Shown: one piece after another, positions 11,127-24,129 of the stretch
How positions within the stretch are numbered: the first letter of the stretch is position 1
Layout of the letters: each line of letters opens with the position of its first letter
DNA from: Trifolium pratense
Taxonomy: Eukaryota > Streptophyta > Magnoliopsida > Fabales > Fabaceae
DNA length: 64,000 nt
Direction: 5' to 3'
Assembly: GCF_020283565.1 (NCBI RefSeq)
Contig: NC_060059.1
Location: 2,735,501-2,799,500 of the forward strand
The notes under the pieces: generated by a model
The model's input: the letters and a program-made list of their open reading frames with translations, nothing else
Told to the model about the DNA's origin: nothing
Databases searched by the model: none
Position numbers and translations under genes: made by a program

Positions 11127-14100
11127 TTAAATCAACCTCTTATCAGAACCCGAGCCCGAACCCTTAAGATTAAGGTTGAACCATTTCTTTTTGCCTGATT
11201 TATCCTTTCCATCCGACCCTCCATCTTCCCCAGGGCTCTCACCTTTGGAATCATCACCAGAAATTTTACTAGAACTTCCGTTGCTTAAATTACTACCACT
11301 TGCACTAATACTGGATGGCTTAGCAATGGTGAAAGTAGAATGGATACCGTCCCTTTGTTTCAGAAGCTCGTCTACCTGGGTAGCCAGAAACATAACAGAC
11401 AAATTACATCATCATATTATAATTGTAAGTGTAAAGACACTGAAGAGCAAAACACATTCAACGGTAATGCTGGGGTAACTTATAATAAAAGCTTCATTTA
11501 TTTTCTATGTTCATTTTCAATAACAATTGATAAATTTTTTTACTTTGTTTCCTTTTCCTCTATTAAATTATACAGTAATAAGTGATTGCTACAGATTATC
11601 TGCCAGCCAAGTAAGCCAGGTGAAAAACTCTGCAACTGGTCTAGCTTGCCACAACTTAATGGAGCAGATGGGATGTTTTTCAACTGATTATCAGCTAAGC
11701 TGTGGGAAAAATTAATATTAAAAATAATGCAAATGTGTACATTTATAGATATGCATTTGTATTGATTCAAAAAAAGAAGATATGCATTTGTATTATAAGT
11801 TTATAACTGTAGCATGTGTTGAAAGAACATACAGACTGTTTTTCTTTTGCATATCTTTCTGTCACTTCCTGATAGCGTGCCAATGCCTGAAAAGTATTCA
11901 GAAAAACATTGCGTTAAGGACCACAAAACATACTTCAAACCATGAGCAAACAATAGAAAATAATTACCTTTCTATATTCTGATTCAAATTGGCGCAGCTC
12001 ATTCCTCTTTCTTAAAATTTGAGCCTCAATGTCCTTAAGTTTTTGGGTGGTATCTTCATGTGATTTTGCACATACTGCTTCAATTGTATAGCTAGCAGTC
12101 TTAAAGAAGTTATCTCCTGAACAATATCAACTTGAATTAGTTCACATGAAAAAACATCCCTAGCAAGCAAAAGAATGATCAAACAAAATAAATTATTCAG
12201 ACCATAAACAGCAAATATATGTGTGCCAGGCTTTAATTCCGAGACTTCGCAAGGTTGAAGACCTTCCAACCTTTTAAAGAAAGCCCCTTCAGGATCCTTG
12301 GCCATTGCTAACTGCACCACAACACTAAAAGTGACCACCGCTTTCCAAACAGCCAGCAAAAAAGGAAAAGAAACCAAATGAACATAATTTCCATACCGCA
12401 TTCACAGTTGAATCCATTCTGTACACTTGAAAATGTAAGAAATACATTCCTGCAGATGTCACCTTGCCAGTTTTCTCACTATCTTCCTGTAAAGACAGTT
12501 ACATAGAATACTAGCTAAATAAATACCCAATTGTAATTGCACAACTACTCAATCAATAAACTACTTGTGATTTTTGCAATCTATGAGCCAATTACGAATA
12601 TCTTAAGAAGAATTAAGTGTATCTTAACACAATCCATCATGTCGCAAACCACACACAGCTCTCTCACCAAATTTTTGTGTTATGTCTTTCTCTAATTTGT
12701 GAGCCTAACAGCTAATTACTTTGCGTGATCCAGATGAAAGACACATTTCACAGGCTGTGAAGTTTGAAGGAATTTATTTTAATTTTTATCCAGATGAGAA
12801 AAACAGGAAACACAAGGCCAAAGGCATAGTAGCAGCCACCATAGCTTGAAATTTGTGTTGTCACACTTCCATATTTTTCGAAACAAAAATATAACCACAT
12901 GCAAGGATGCTACATAATGCCCAGTGGTTATTAATATTATGCTACAAGTACAAGGGTTTAGGAGACAGGAGTGGAAGGAGGGGAGAACTTGAGTTATAAG
13001 TTGATGTATAACACTTTGATGATCTGGTATCCCCAATAGTTTGGTCCATCTGAACCACCTATGATATTAATCCTCATTTGATTTGACTGCAGAAGCATGA
13101 TGGTTATGTGTTTTTTTCTATTACAGCTTCTATGTGATACAAACCCATATTTTCACCCATTGTCGTTGGAACCACTTACAACCTTAACCCACTCATGGTG
13201 GGTATAGCAATTTCAATATATTAACAACATTTTGGTAAAATAACAAGTCAAAGGGAGAGGTTGGTGTAAAAGTAGAAGCGCTAAACAATAAATATTACCT
13301 GCAAAGCCAAACCATAGCCACCATTTACATCTTGTTCGAAATAGAGCAACTGAAAAATCAGTGTTCAACATTACAATCTGATGCAATATTAACCGGAAGC
13401 AAAATTGCAACAGATGGACAGACAAAGACAGAGGAATCGTTCTAAAAAAGGCAACAGTAATACCTTGAATTTGCTTTGTGCAGTTGAAGTAACTCTTACT
13501 ACAATCCCCGACTCAGCTTGCTGCTCATTGATTGTCACACCAAAAAAATGAGCACATTGCTTCTCTACCTGCAACACATTGCTACATAAGTGGAATAAGA
13601 ACAAAAAGATACCAGGAAGATTACTTTATTGATTCATTCATCGTGAAGAAGGTAAGAACCTTTCCACTAACTGATGCTCCAATTGGAAGGGGTCTGACTG
13701 TAACTGTGCCATTCAAAGCTTCTTCAAGAACATTAGCTGAAATGGTAGTCTTGATAGGGACACCCAGCTTACTATTACCAATTACCAAATAAAGTAAGAA
13801 ACAATGTAGAGCTAAATAACTTTGAAAATAATCAGTCATGCACTAAAATCCACACCTGAATAAAGCTGCAAACATCGTGTTCACAGTCCCAAGATTAGAT
13901 AAATCAATTTCCATGTCCATGCTATCAGCATCAAGTGCCTGATATGCATAGGCAAAATAACTTAATGTTGCATATTAAGAGGAGAGTTGTATCAGAAAGA
14001 ACATGAAATGATACGCAAATAAGCTTTCAAGGACCTAATAGTAACGACGATCAATAAATAAAAAATCATTTACATTAATGCAAGGAGCAGAGTACTCATG

Positions 14101-16908
14101 AAACTTAAATTTTCAAGAATATTCATGACATAATAGCAAAGGTACCAAAAGATAGACAGGAACAACAAAAGACGGTGCATATGTAAACATCAGTACCGAA
14201 TCAAATGACCCAAATTTCAAGCTAACATACATAAACTCCAATTTTGGCTATATAAATATAATTTTAACGTGTAGATATGCAGTCCAGTCAAATTCCAAGT
14301 TGCAGGCAGGCAATATGAATGCATTAGCCCCTCTTTTCTGAGATGTATATGTTGAAAGCATAAGAAAAGCTTGCCGGTTCAATTATAGACCAGCATAGAA
14401 GTAAGATTTTAAAATGGCATACTCCCCAGGAAAAAAGGAAGGGAAAAAAGCACAATCTAGTAGTCAAGCAATGCATTTATCATCTGTTTGACCAGCTAGA
14501 TAACTTAGTAGAATTTTCCTATGCCAGACCCCATAATTTTTGTTTTCATACTGTAGGAAAGGCTGGAACAGATAAACAGAAAGAAAAAAGATAAAGAAGA
14601 TCTTTGAATTCATATGGGAAAGATATAAAGAAAGGCACCTCAAATCCTGCACTATCATACTGCCTTCTCTTCTCTGGGTCAGATAAGATACTATAAGAAT
14701 ATGCAACCTCTTTGAATAATTCTGAAGCTTCAGGATTGCTGGCATTTTTGTCAGGGTGATACCTGTCATTTGAATAAAGATCAGTGTTATCAATCCCGGA
14801 TAGCACAGTGTAGTGACTAATTACCAACCAGGGACGGATTTAGGCAGGGCAGAGGCAAGTAGGGGCTTGGGCCCCTCCCTCCCATTCATTACCTTTCTAA
14901 ACAAACATAAAACTAATAATAAATATATATCACATATGTGTAGTTTTATTGATCAAAATGAATATATGCAGTGAGATTTCCATTCGATGTGAAATGTTCT
15001 TAAGCTTTGTTTATATCTTTTTAATAACAAATGAATGTTAAATCCATGATTTTTTTAAAAAGAATGTTAAAGCCACTAGTATATATTGAATATATTTAAC
15101 TATTATAATATTTTAATCACGTGATTGAACTCGGTTAATAAGTTTTTACTGGGAAGAATTTGAAAGAAATCGAGTTTGATTTTTTTGAAGGAGTGATTTT
15201 TTTGCTAGACTTTACTTATCTTCCTGCGAAATTCAGTATTAGCAACCCCCCTTCTCTTATGAACCGAAAGGTTAACAAAATACTTTTATTATATTTTATT
15301 TAACATTTAATATTAGATTTTGTGGCCCCCCCGTCACTTAAATTTCTGGATCCATCCCTGTGACCAACCCCAAAAAACTCTGTATCGAGATAGCGGCTAT
15401 TTTGAAATTCTTATACAGTTCATACAATTTATACTATATACATTAAAACATCACAAGTAGCTATGACTAATCAGTGAGATGGTGAAAAATGACAGCCGGA
15501 GTGAGACAAAGTGAGAGTGGATAAGCACAAATACTATTCTGGTGTTCTTTAATTGCAAATTCCTAGATTACTCCAAGCAAAAAAACCCTAGCCTCTCAAT
15601 TTTAAGTGCATTTTTTAAACTCAACCTATGGTGCAGCTATTGGAAAAAACTCAAGCCCGACATAGAACAAAGATTAGGCCTAAATTGAGTTTATAAAAAG
15701 TTGTACTGTATCTTTAACCTTATAAACTGGTTTTGTAAGGCTGAGTTAGGCTCAATATAAAAACCTAATAACCGCACTATAGCAGCTAAGACATCCGCTT
15801 TTTTGCATGCTACCGCGGCTACACTAAACTGCTCAATATAAAAAGACTTGTTTGGTAAACATTTTTCAAAAAGAGCTTATAGCTTATTTTACTGGCTTAT
15901 AGCTTACTTTTCAAACGTTATTTCAAGTAGCTTATCATTTTTTCTTCCAATTTTACCCCTGCCATCTTACTTGAAAAAATTAAATATTAAACATATCTTT
16001 TTTGTGTTATTTCATACTTATAAGCTAGTTTTGTAACCAAAAAAATACTTATAAGCTAGTTCAACCGCTAATTTTACCAAACACTACAAATTCAATCAGC
16101 TAGCTTATTCGCTATAAGCTCATCCGCAATAAGCTAGCTTATCAGCTATCCTCTATTTTTTACCAAACAGATCCAAAGTGAGAGTGGATAAACCCAAAAA
16201 CTATTCGGGTGTTCTTTAATTGCAAATTCCTAGATTACTCCAAGCAAAAATACCCTAACCTCTCAACTTTAGGGGCTAGTTTGAAACTCAGTCTGAGGTG
16301 CAGCTATTTGAAAAAACTCAAGTCCCACATAGAACAAAGATAAGGCATAAAATGAGTTTATAAAGAGTGATACGGTATCAATCAACTTACTAGCCGGTTT
16401 TGTAAGGATGAGTTAGGCTCAATATAAAACCCTAATAACAGCGCTATAGCAGCACCGGCCTCCCGTTTTTTACATGCTACGGCTGCTACACTAAACTGCC
16501 CCGCTATATAGCCAAATTTACAAGATTGACAGAGATATGAAACAAAAGTCCACTTATGTTTATTGTCATTTTTACACAGAAAACCACCAAATAAACTCCT
16601 TGATCCCACAACACCAAAACTGGCAACAATATAGGTTATCCACAATTGTACTATCTCACTTAATAAGACTATTGTATCGTTTAACATAGTAAATCACTGG
16701 AATACAAAAATAAAAATACCCAATGAAAAATTCAAAGTAAAAATAAAGATATAAAGCGAAATTCGATTAAAGAGGAAACTGACTTGAGAGCAAGCTTTCT
16801 GTAAGCGGTTTTAATTTCCTGATCGGTTGATTCCTTTGAAACGGACAATACTTCATAAGGATCACGTCGATTTGCTGGTGTAGAGGTTCCTTCCATTTTT
16901 GAACCCAT
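11127..16908 (-). CDS. ARG1: DnaJ protein, ARG1 (ALTERED RESPONSE TO GRAVITY 1) orthologue, 11 exons
   Basis: Exons in transcript order: 16908-16784, 14762-14639, 13938-13856, 13771-13660, 13568-13464, 13349-13299, 12486-12397, 12311-12203, 12116-11968, 11886-11833 and 11375-11127. All junctions are GT-AG and give 416 residues, close to Arabidopsis ARG1. The J domain spans about residues 16-81, with HPD at 44-46, which stimulates Hsp70 ATPase. The middle region ([36 protein letters not shown]) is diagnostic of ARG1 and unlike ARL2. A coiled coil lies at about 285-345, then a Ser/Gly/Lys-rich tail ending [13 protein letters not shown]1 is a peripheral membrane protein of the endomembrane and vesicle system needed for PIN relocation and gravitropism; here that role is inferred from orthology. 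A second Met lies four codons downstream at 16896. For exon 10 the downstream GTATGT donor keeps frame, whereas an earlier GT does not. Intron 1 is 2.0 kb and stuffed with transposons. Confidence 0.93.
14829..15360. mobile_element. hAT-like MITE in ARG1 intron 1
   Basis: The 532-bp element has termini CAGGGACGGAT and ATCCATCCCTG (inverted, one mismatch in the outer 11 bases). It is flanked by 8-bp sequences ttaccaac (14821-14828) and tgaccaac (15361-15368), seven of eight identical. An 8-bp duplication and CAGGG ends fit hAT. The inside is non-coding, with C-runs near the ends ('gcccctccct', 'ggccccccc'), as seen in related plant elements. Confidence 0.8.
15508..15832. repeat. 325-bp direct repeat, copy A
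   Basis: Matches copy B (16175-16499) along its whole length, both starting 'aaagtgagagtggataa' and ending 'acactaaactg'. The copies have diverged by scattered substitutions and short indels. Both lie in ARG1 intron 1 and have no coding potential. Confidence 0.85.
15847..16172. mobile_element. MITE with TTTGGTAAA inverted ends
   Basis: The ends read TTGTTTGGTAAA on the left and TTTTACCAAACAGA on the right. The inside is rich in 'agcttatagctta' and 'cagctagctta' palindromic units, typical of foldback or hAT-like MITEs. No target-site duplication is evident. It sits exactly between the two 325-bp direct repeats. Confidence 0.65.
16175..16499. repeat. 325-bp direct repeat, copy B
   Basis: The second copy of the repeat at 15508-15832, in the same orientation. 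The two copies and the enclosed MITE form a 1-kb block that looks LTR-like in layout, but the repeats lack TG...CA ends and no primer-binding site was seen. Confidence 0.85.
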
Positions 16909-18368
16909 TTACTACCAGCACCTCTTTTTCTGAATTCGAACAAGGAGAAGCTCAAAATTAGGGGAAGTAAAAAAGAATCGATCTTTTTGGGGTTTTCGGA
17001 GAGTACTATAATAGCATGACCTAAGTGGTTTAATAATGGAATTTAAAAAGGGAAAAAGAAATTGGAGATGATGGGGGGCACGTGATTCAAAGTAGCATTG
17101 GATCGGTAACGTTGGAATGAGAAAAAGATGAGAATTTGGATCTGAAATTGGTCAATTGAAGAGAATGAAACACAGAGTCAGGTTGCTTCTGTAATGTCGT
17201 ACGACACGACTCTCAGACGAGGTCGAGGGTTTTTTTTGTTTTGTTTTAATTTTGTTATTTATTTATTGAAAATATTCAATGGCCATCCCAATACTGATTC
17301 GACCATTTTTTATGTAAATATTAGTATTTTATTTTATTTTTTGACAATATTTTATTTTATAAAAATAGTATCTTGTGAAACTTTTTTTTGAAGCATAGTA
17401 GTATCTTATAAAACTTATAAAATGAATAGTTGTTCAAATTTATAATTTGTCCTTTTAATAAACTTTAATTAAGAATGCTATGATTAAAAGTGTCCAACAA
17501 AATATATATTTTATTTTCTCAAATTTTAAATTTGAAAATTTTCACTCTCCCTCTCATTTTGTCTCTTTTTTATTTTATTTTTTTAACTTTCATTAGCTTC
17601 TTTTCAGTTCAGCTAGACTATTAACACACATTTTCCTTTAATCAAAAAATTTACAGCATCAATTATTTTCATTTATTTATTGATGAAGTACTAAAAAAGT
17701 AAATCAACTTTACCTTCTTTTTCGGCATACGTTTCTCTTGTTTTCTTTTATTTTTCTCTCTTTCGCGCTTTCTCATCATTTATTTGTAAATATGAATGGA
17801 GGAAGGTATGGTGATGCAAACCATAATATAAATAACGTGTTCTGTAATAAACAACTTCAACTCTGACTCCAAAGCCACCATTAGTGAATTTTTTTTATCT
17901 CACTTTAAATGTTCAACACAAAAGTTTAGTTCTAGGACATTTTAAACGATTCGCATCTTCCTCATTTCTTTAACTTTGCACATTTTAAATATACACTTTT
18001 TTTCTTATTAGAATGTTCAATTTCTTATCATCTTGTAGTTATTTTCACATGGAGCATTCAAACAATACATAATTTCTCGCATTACACTCTCAACATACTA
18101 AAATACTCGTTGTGCAAATTATTAGTCACTTTCATAATTACATATTTATTTTTTTAAATAAACAATTTCTTATATTAATTAATAGTAAAAGAAAATATTA
18201 ATCTTGAATAATTTCTTAAAACTTTGATATTATTTTATAATAATATTTTTAATACATTTAACACAAAAAATATAAAAAATAATATCAGAAAATATATTTA
18301 TAGTAAGTACTACTTGTTTAGTTTCCGTTCACTCTTTAGCTCACCGTTTTGAGCTCATTCATTCGTCA
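16909..18368. promoter_or_regulatory. shared divergent promoter region, ARG1 and MBL gene
   Basis: About 1.46 kb separates the two start codons, which face away from each other, so both promoters lie here. The centre (17220-18300) is very AT-rich. No transposon ends or long frames of interest were recognised. Specific elements could not be assigned with confidence. Confidence 0.5.
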
Positions 18369-21300
18369 ATGGCAGCAGCAACTCACAGACTCGCTTTGAT
18401 CATCCAAAATCCTTCAAACCATAGCGAATTTCTTCTCGTCAAGCAGTCCCCTCCTTCCAAATTCAACGATGAAGAATACGACTCTTTCGTTGACTCCGAT
18501 CTCTGGGACTTGCCTTCAGTGCACTTGAACCCACTCCAATCACAATCGGAACCACCATTTGAGCTAGACATTTCGTCCTTACATTCCGACGAGTTCAATT
18601 TCAGCGAATTCGATATCCGTTCTGCTCTCCACGAGGTAGTGTTCTTGAATTTTTGTGTGATTTGAATTCTTATGCTTCTGTAGTGATGAATTTGTTGTTA
18701 AATGGTTTTTCAATTAGGTGTTTGGACAATTAGGGTTTGAGATGGTTGAAATAGGAGAATGGAAGTTTCATATGTATGTTAAGGAAGCTGCGTTCGGTCC
18801 TGGTTTGCCTGTTAACACTGTTTTCATTGTTGGGAAGCTAGTTGATGAGACCAAGGAATTTTCAGGTTTGCTTGTTTTTCAAGTTTGTCGTAGTTGATAA
18901 TGATATTGCTTGCTATTGTTTTATTTGTAGAAATATATGAATGAATTGGGATATGTTCTAGGGATATGTTCTAGAAATGTGTATGCATTGGGAAGCTCTA
19001 GTGTATTTGTGATTATAATCGTAAGAACTAAAAATAACTGCAAAAATGAACACAAACGAGAGAAATAGGGCCTGTTTGTTTGAGATTTAAAAAAAAATGA
19101 TTTTTTTTGAAAAAAATCATTTTCAAAAAAATCTAAAGCTATTTTCTGTTTGTTTACAATCATAAAAATCTATGTTTTTAAGATGATGAGTGATAAAAAA
19201 ATGGATTTTGAAAAAAGTTATTGAAAATAGATTCTCATTTTGATGAAAAAAATGATTTTTTTACTAAAATTATTTTTGAAAAAATCTGAAACAAACGCAA
19301 GTAAGATAAAAAAAATGGATTTTTTTTTGGAAAAAATAGATTTTTTTGATGAAAAATCTGAAACAAACAAGCCCATACTTTCTAGCATTGTTGATCTACG
19401 CTTTCCTTCTCATTAGGATTTGTAAAATTTAATAGCATACACGTCAAAAATGTACTTTATTAATTCAAGAAGCTATATCTCTATGTACAGATTCATATCA
19501 ATGGATGTCCATTCAAAGCTGTCTTAACTGGCTTGTGGAAGTGATTCCACATGGTGATCGTGTTGGACCGTTGGCAGTTGCTGGTCTTGTAAATGACTCG
19601 TCTGCCTCTGCAAACTGGAAAGTCCCTCCAGCCATCAACTACCAGGTTTGCTTTTTTACAATTTGCACTGTTTCAGTGGTTGGATATATTTATTGGGAAT
19701 TGCAATTTCAGAAATAAATCTGGAAGTAGTGATAGTGATATAGGAGAAGCTTTGGTTTTCAAAATGAGAACAAGAATTTTAAATGACCTGTAAACAACTT
19801 ATTTTTAGTGGAGATTCTGTGAGATCGTATTAAAGTAAATCTCATGAAGACTAACAATTTACATCGGCATTAATTATCCAATCCTTATCATGTCTTTTAT
19901 TCAAAATGGTTATCGGATGCCCTCAGCATTCCATGTACAATTCCCCAGAAAAAAGAAGAGAAAATTGTCATTTTTTTTATTTCGTTTAGTGTTAATGCAA
20001 AGGCTCTAATGTTGAGATTTTGCATATGGATGGTTACTAGATTTTCACTGCTCTCCTATATGTATTCACTGGTGAATGTGCTAATTCGCTTTATTGACTG
20101 CTTCTGGGTTAAAAGGATTAGATCGTCCTCCAGATCAGCAAGATGCTGCTACATAAAAGTTACATCTTCAATTTATTTGTTCATATTCAGATATTATAGC
20201 TCTAGTTCAATATTCATGCTCGTGGAAAGGAGATAGAGGAAGCTTTTTTATTTTTCATAATCATTACGTATTTATGTTAATAATCTGTTACAGATGGAAG
20301 GTTTATTTTCATTTTCAGGAGTACCCGACTGGTGTTATACTTATTCCTATGGGAAGTAGGACAGCAAAACCTTTTTCTACAACAAACTTGGTGGTGTTTG
20401 CACCTGAGAATGTTCCAAATGCTTCCGAGGATAATAAACTTATTGCTTGTGGAGATGCCCTAATAGTTGATCCAGGATGTCTGTCAGAATTCCATGGAGA
20501 GGTTGTACTTCCGCATAACATGCAAACTTGTGCACTTAGAACCATATCATTTTAGCCTTCAAATAATCTTTTATCTTTCTGTTTTCCGTTCCTTGATCAT
20601 GAGGTACATTTCATTTCATTTTCATACTTCATACTAGATCATACTGGCATTACTGATTGACAGCAATAGCTAGTCCTATTTGTTTGAATTTAAGGTCTAA
20701 TTTTTTTCTGCTCAAATTTGTGTTGCGTGACTCCTCCGGAATTTACATGAAAATATGCTTTTTGATGTTTCATTCTACCATCCTGCCATATCTTATTTTC
20801 TATTAGTGGAGAATTTCCACATTTTCTTCTTTTTGGAATTTGTTTTTTTTCAACTACACCTTAGCATGTTACTCTGTAATTATCAGCTAAAGAAAGTTGT
20901 TACTGCTTTGCCAAGAAGACTAGTGGTCTTTGTCACCCATCATCACCGAGACCATGTAGATGGTAAGTCTTTGCTAAAAAATTAGTAAGTTTGTGTTCTT
21001 TTATAATCTGGTTGTGCTATGAGTATAGGCGATAATGGTGAGTTAGTCATCACAAATAACCCTTACTTTGTTTTCTGCTTTCAAGTGTATTTCATGAATT
21101 ATCATGTTTTCTCCTATCCTGGCAAAAACTGTTGTCTGTGGTGGATACACTCTTGTACTTGAAAACTTTTATAGTTAAAATGTATTTAATTTTATAAAAT
21201 AAATTGTGAGTAATATAGTATTGTTGATTCTAGTGTATTTTCACCTTTTTAATGACAGGTCTCTCAGTTATACAAAAGTGCAATCCTGATGCTATTTTGC

Positions 21301-24129
21301 TTGCGCATGAGAATACCATGCGACGCATAAGTAAAGGTTATAATGTTCTTTTCCTGATGCTATTTTGCAAACACGTGTTTTCCTTTTAGTTTTGTATCAA
21401 TTCAACAAGGAGAAATAATTCTCTTCCAAGGTTTCCTCTCACAACACAAAGCTTTCACTCAGTTCTGACATATAAATTTCCAAATGCATCAATTTTATCT
21501 TGCTCCTGCTATTATAACCCATGTACCGTGTTCGTAACTACCCATCTCTTTGCTTGATTATTACTGTAACTAACCAAACAGAAACCGAGCTGTCTAACTA
21601 ACTTAAACCCTATTCCCATATCTTGGTCCTATTGAAAATAAAGTAAAAAAAAACTAAGCAACTAGAAACTGAAGTACATACATCCATGGTAAAATAACAT
21701 TTTCTGTATGAATATTCCAGATTGACTGTAATTGAATTATCTTTCGTCTTGTTTGTCTGTCACTTTCACACATTTTTCAGGCTTATATGTAGTACTACTA
21801 TAGAGATTCTATTCTACTAATGTATATAGGAGATATTCACAATTAAATTGACCCATCCCATATATGAATATCTGACATACAATACAACCTTTGGGTATTT
21901 GTCGTTAAATATCACTTGAAAATAAAATAATAAGAGAGGAGTGTGATATTTCACTTCCTTTTGCTTTTAAAAGTAAGTTTAACTTTAATACACAAGAAAG
22001 CTTGGATGCACAATTCTATGCTGCTATATTGGTCTTTCTGACTTGTATTTTTTCAGATTAGCTTTTAAATTTTCTTCTCGATTTTTAAACTCTGACCTGA
22101 AATAATTTCACCATGCCAATAACCTGATATTGAGATTTTCTATGATTACAGATGATTGGTCACTCGGCTATACCTCAGTTACCGGAGATGAAGACATATA
22201 CGTTGGTGGTCAGAAATTGAAAGTTATTTTTGCACCGGTATTTCCCACATGTATAATCCTTCTTTTAAAGATTATATCACATTATAATCTATCATCTTTT
22301 TTTTTTTGTTTTTTGATAGAGTATAGTCTATCATCTTTCATGTACTGTGTGTAGTTGGGTTGTAATAACTTCAATTTCTTGACCTTGGCTCCATAATATC
22401 CATTTGAAAATTCTGTGTATGACCAGGATAATGACATATCTACTTCTCTTTTTTGACATTGCCTTATAGGATGGAAAACTTTCACAAAGTATATGTTAAA
22501 ATTTCCAGAAAAGAAAAAAAAAATCATTGATGCGTCTTATTTTAATACACTAAGCTTTGGTTGAATTGGTTCTTCACACGGCAAGTATCTTCTCGAGACA
22601 ATGAACCTGTGCTTTAACCATGCTTCAAATACAGTGCTTTTGCATGAAGATTGTCTTGAAACAATGAACCTGTGCTTTATCCATGACTATCACCTAGTAA
22701 TTCTTTTAAGTTTGAATTGATTCTTGACAAAATAACCGATTACATACTACTTCTTAACTGAGTTTGTATTGGAATCATAAGTGTGGCTAGAAAATTATAA
22801 ATTTGGTTTTCTTTAGGGTTTGAACTCTTAATTCTTTTAAGTTTGAATTGATTCTTGACAAAATAAAAGAACTATCTCAAACCATATTAAACTCTACTTG
22901 AATTCTTAACTAAGTTTGTATTCGAATCTAAGTATAGTGAGAAAATTATAAAATTGATTTTGTTTTATGCTGAAGATTTTTTGTTTTTGTTTCAGGGACA
23001 TACAGATGGCCATATGGCATTGCTTCATGTGAATACACATTCCTTAATTGTAGGTGATCATTGTGTCGGGTAAGATTCCATTCAATATATACATGGCCAC
23101 ATTAAGCAAAATGGACACATTATATGTTCATACATGAAGCAAGGAGCAATTCTTCTTATCACATATTGTCACATACATACATATAAAGTCCTCTTTCTGT
23201 TCCAATATTTTCTTAGACCTACATAATTTTCAACGCTCTTGTCTTAATACTCCTCTTTACTAACATATTAATTCATTTTGCTCCAGTCAGGGGAGTGCTG
23301 TCTTGGACATAACTTCTGGTGGAAATATGTCTGTAAGTGCAAAAAGAATGGTGCATTATCTGCGACTTAGAGAATAAAGTGCATTTGACGTCAGAACAAC
23401 CATTAATAAAGGAAAATATTAATAAAGCACTATATTCAATGTCCTTTTGCCTAATATTATTGTCATATACAGGAATACTTCAAAACCACATACAAATTTC
23501 TGGAGCTTTCACCACATGCTTTGATACCTATGCATGGGAGAGTTAATGTCTGGCCAAAGCAGATGTTGTGCGGATATCTAAAGTATTAACCCATCAATGA
23601 CTTCCTTTTTTTTTTGTTGACGCATCAATGACTTCCTTAGACAGTACAAAGTTAGTCGTTGTAGTTGATATTTTATTTCAGTGTCACCAGTTGTGAGGAT
23701 GGTTATAATTATTTTCAGGAATCGTAGGAGTAGAGAAGCTAATATCTTAAAAGCTATTGAAGGTGGAGCTAAAACATTGTTTGACATTGTTGCATATGTA
23801 TATTCTGATGTTGACCGGCGTGCTTGGATTTCTGCATCATCAAATGTGAGGCTCCATGTGGATCATCTGGCCCAGCAACATAAATTACCAAAGGTAAATA
23901 ACTAATAGGAAAATGCTTAACATGTGCTAAAAGTCGTGCATTCAATTTAATAAAAGTTTGAAAATTGTTTTTCTCAATATCGACAATGTTGTTCAGCGAG
24001 CATATTTGAATTAGTGACATACTAACATTCCAAATTCAATGAAACTTGTACAATTTCTTTGAGAATGTGCAGGATTTCTCTCTAGAAACTTTCAATTCCA
24101 GTTTGGTTGACAGCTTGCGTAAATTATAG
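18369..24129 (+). CDS. metallo-beta-lactamase-fold hydrolase (At4g33540-like, LACTB2-related), 12 exons
   Basis: Exons: 18369-18635, 18718-18865, 19491-19645, 20319-20501, 20887-20962, 21259-21336, 22152-22237, 22996-23069, 23287-23332, 23473-23582, 23719-23893 and 24073-24129. All are GT-AG, giving 484 residues. The metal site is complete: HHHRDH at 269-274 (HxHxDH), His333 in GHTDGH, Asp352 in GDH and His392 in PMHGR. The C-terminal block from about 409 (RRSREANIL) resembles the winged-helix extension of LACTB2-type enzymes. The first 190 residues are a separate conserved plant extension with a nudix-like feel but no recognisable nudix box. LACTB2 is an endoribonuclease; the plant substrate is not known to me, so hydrolase is as far as the sequence goes. 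No clear transit peptide is visible. Intron 2 carries a MITE and intron 7 a local duplication. Confidence 0.9.
19068..19374. mobile_element. foldback MITE in MBL gene intron 2
   Basis: The ends GGGCCTGTTTGTTT and AAACAAACAAGCCC form inverted repeats. The inside consists of repeated 'gattttttttgaaaaaaatc' type palindromes. The terminus resembles hAT-like plant MITEs. No convincing target-site duplication was found. Confidence 0.7.
22695..22975. repeat. tandem duplication in MBL gene intron 7
   Basis: Two copies of a roughly 130-140-bp unit lie in tandem, each starting 'aattcttttaagtttgaatt' and running through 'cttaactragtttgtatt'. They are diverged by substitutions and small indels. The upstream stretch (about 22597-22685) has its own repeated phrase 'acaatgaacctgtgcttta'. 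Confidence 0.75.

Noticed and set aside
15508..16499. LTR retrotransposon with 325-bp LTRs
   Set aside because: No TG...CA ends, primer-binding site, polypurine tract or target duplication, and the interior is a MITE.
16767..16955. 62-codon minus-strand frame at the ARG1 start
   Set aside because: It is out of frame with the J-domain exon at 16784-16908, which has the conserved DPYEVL text and a correct donor.
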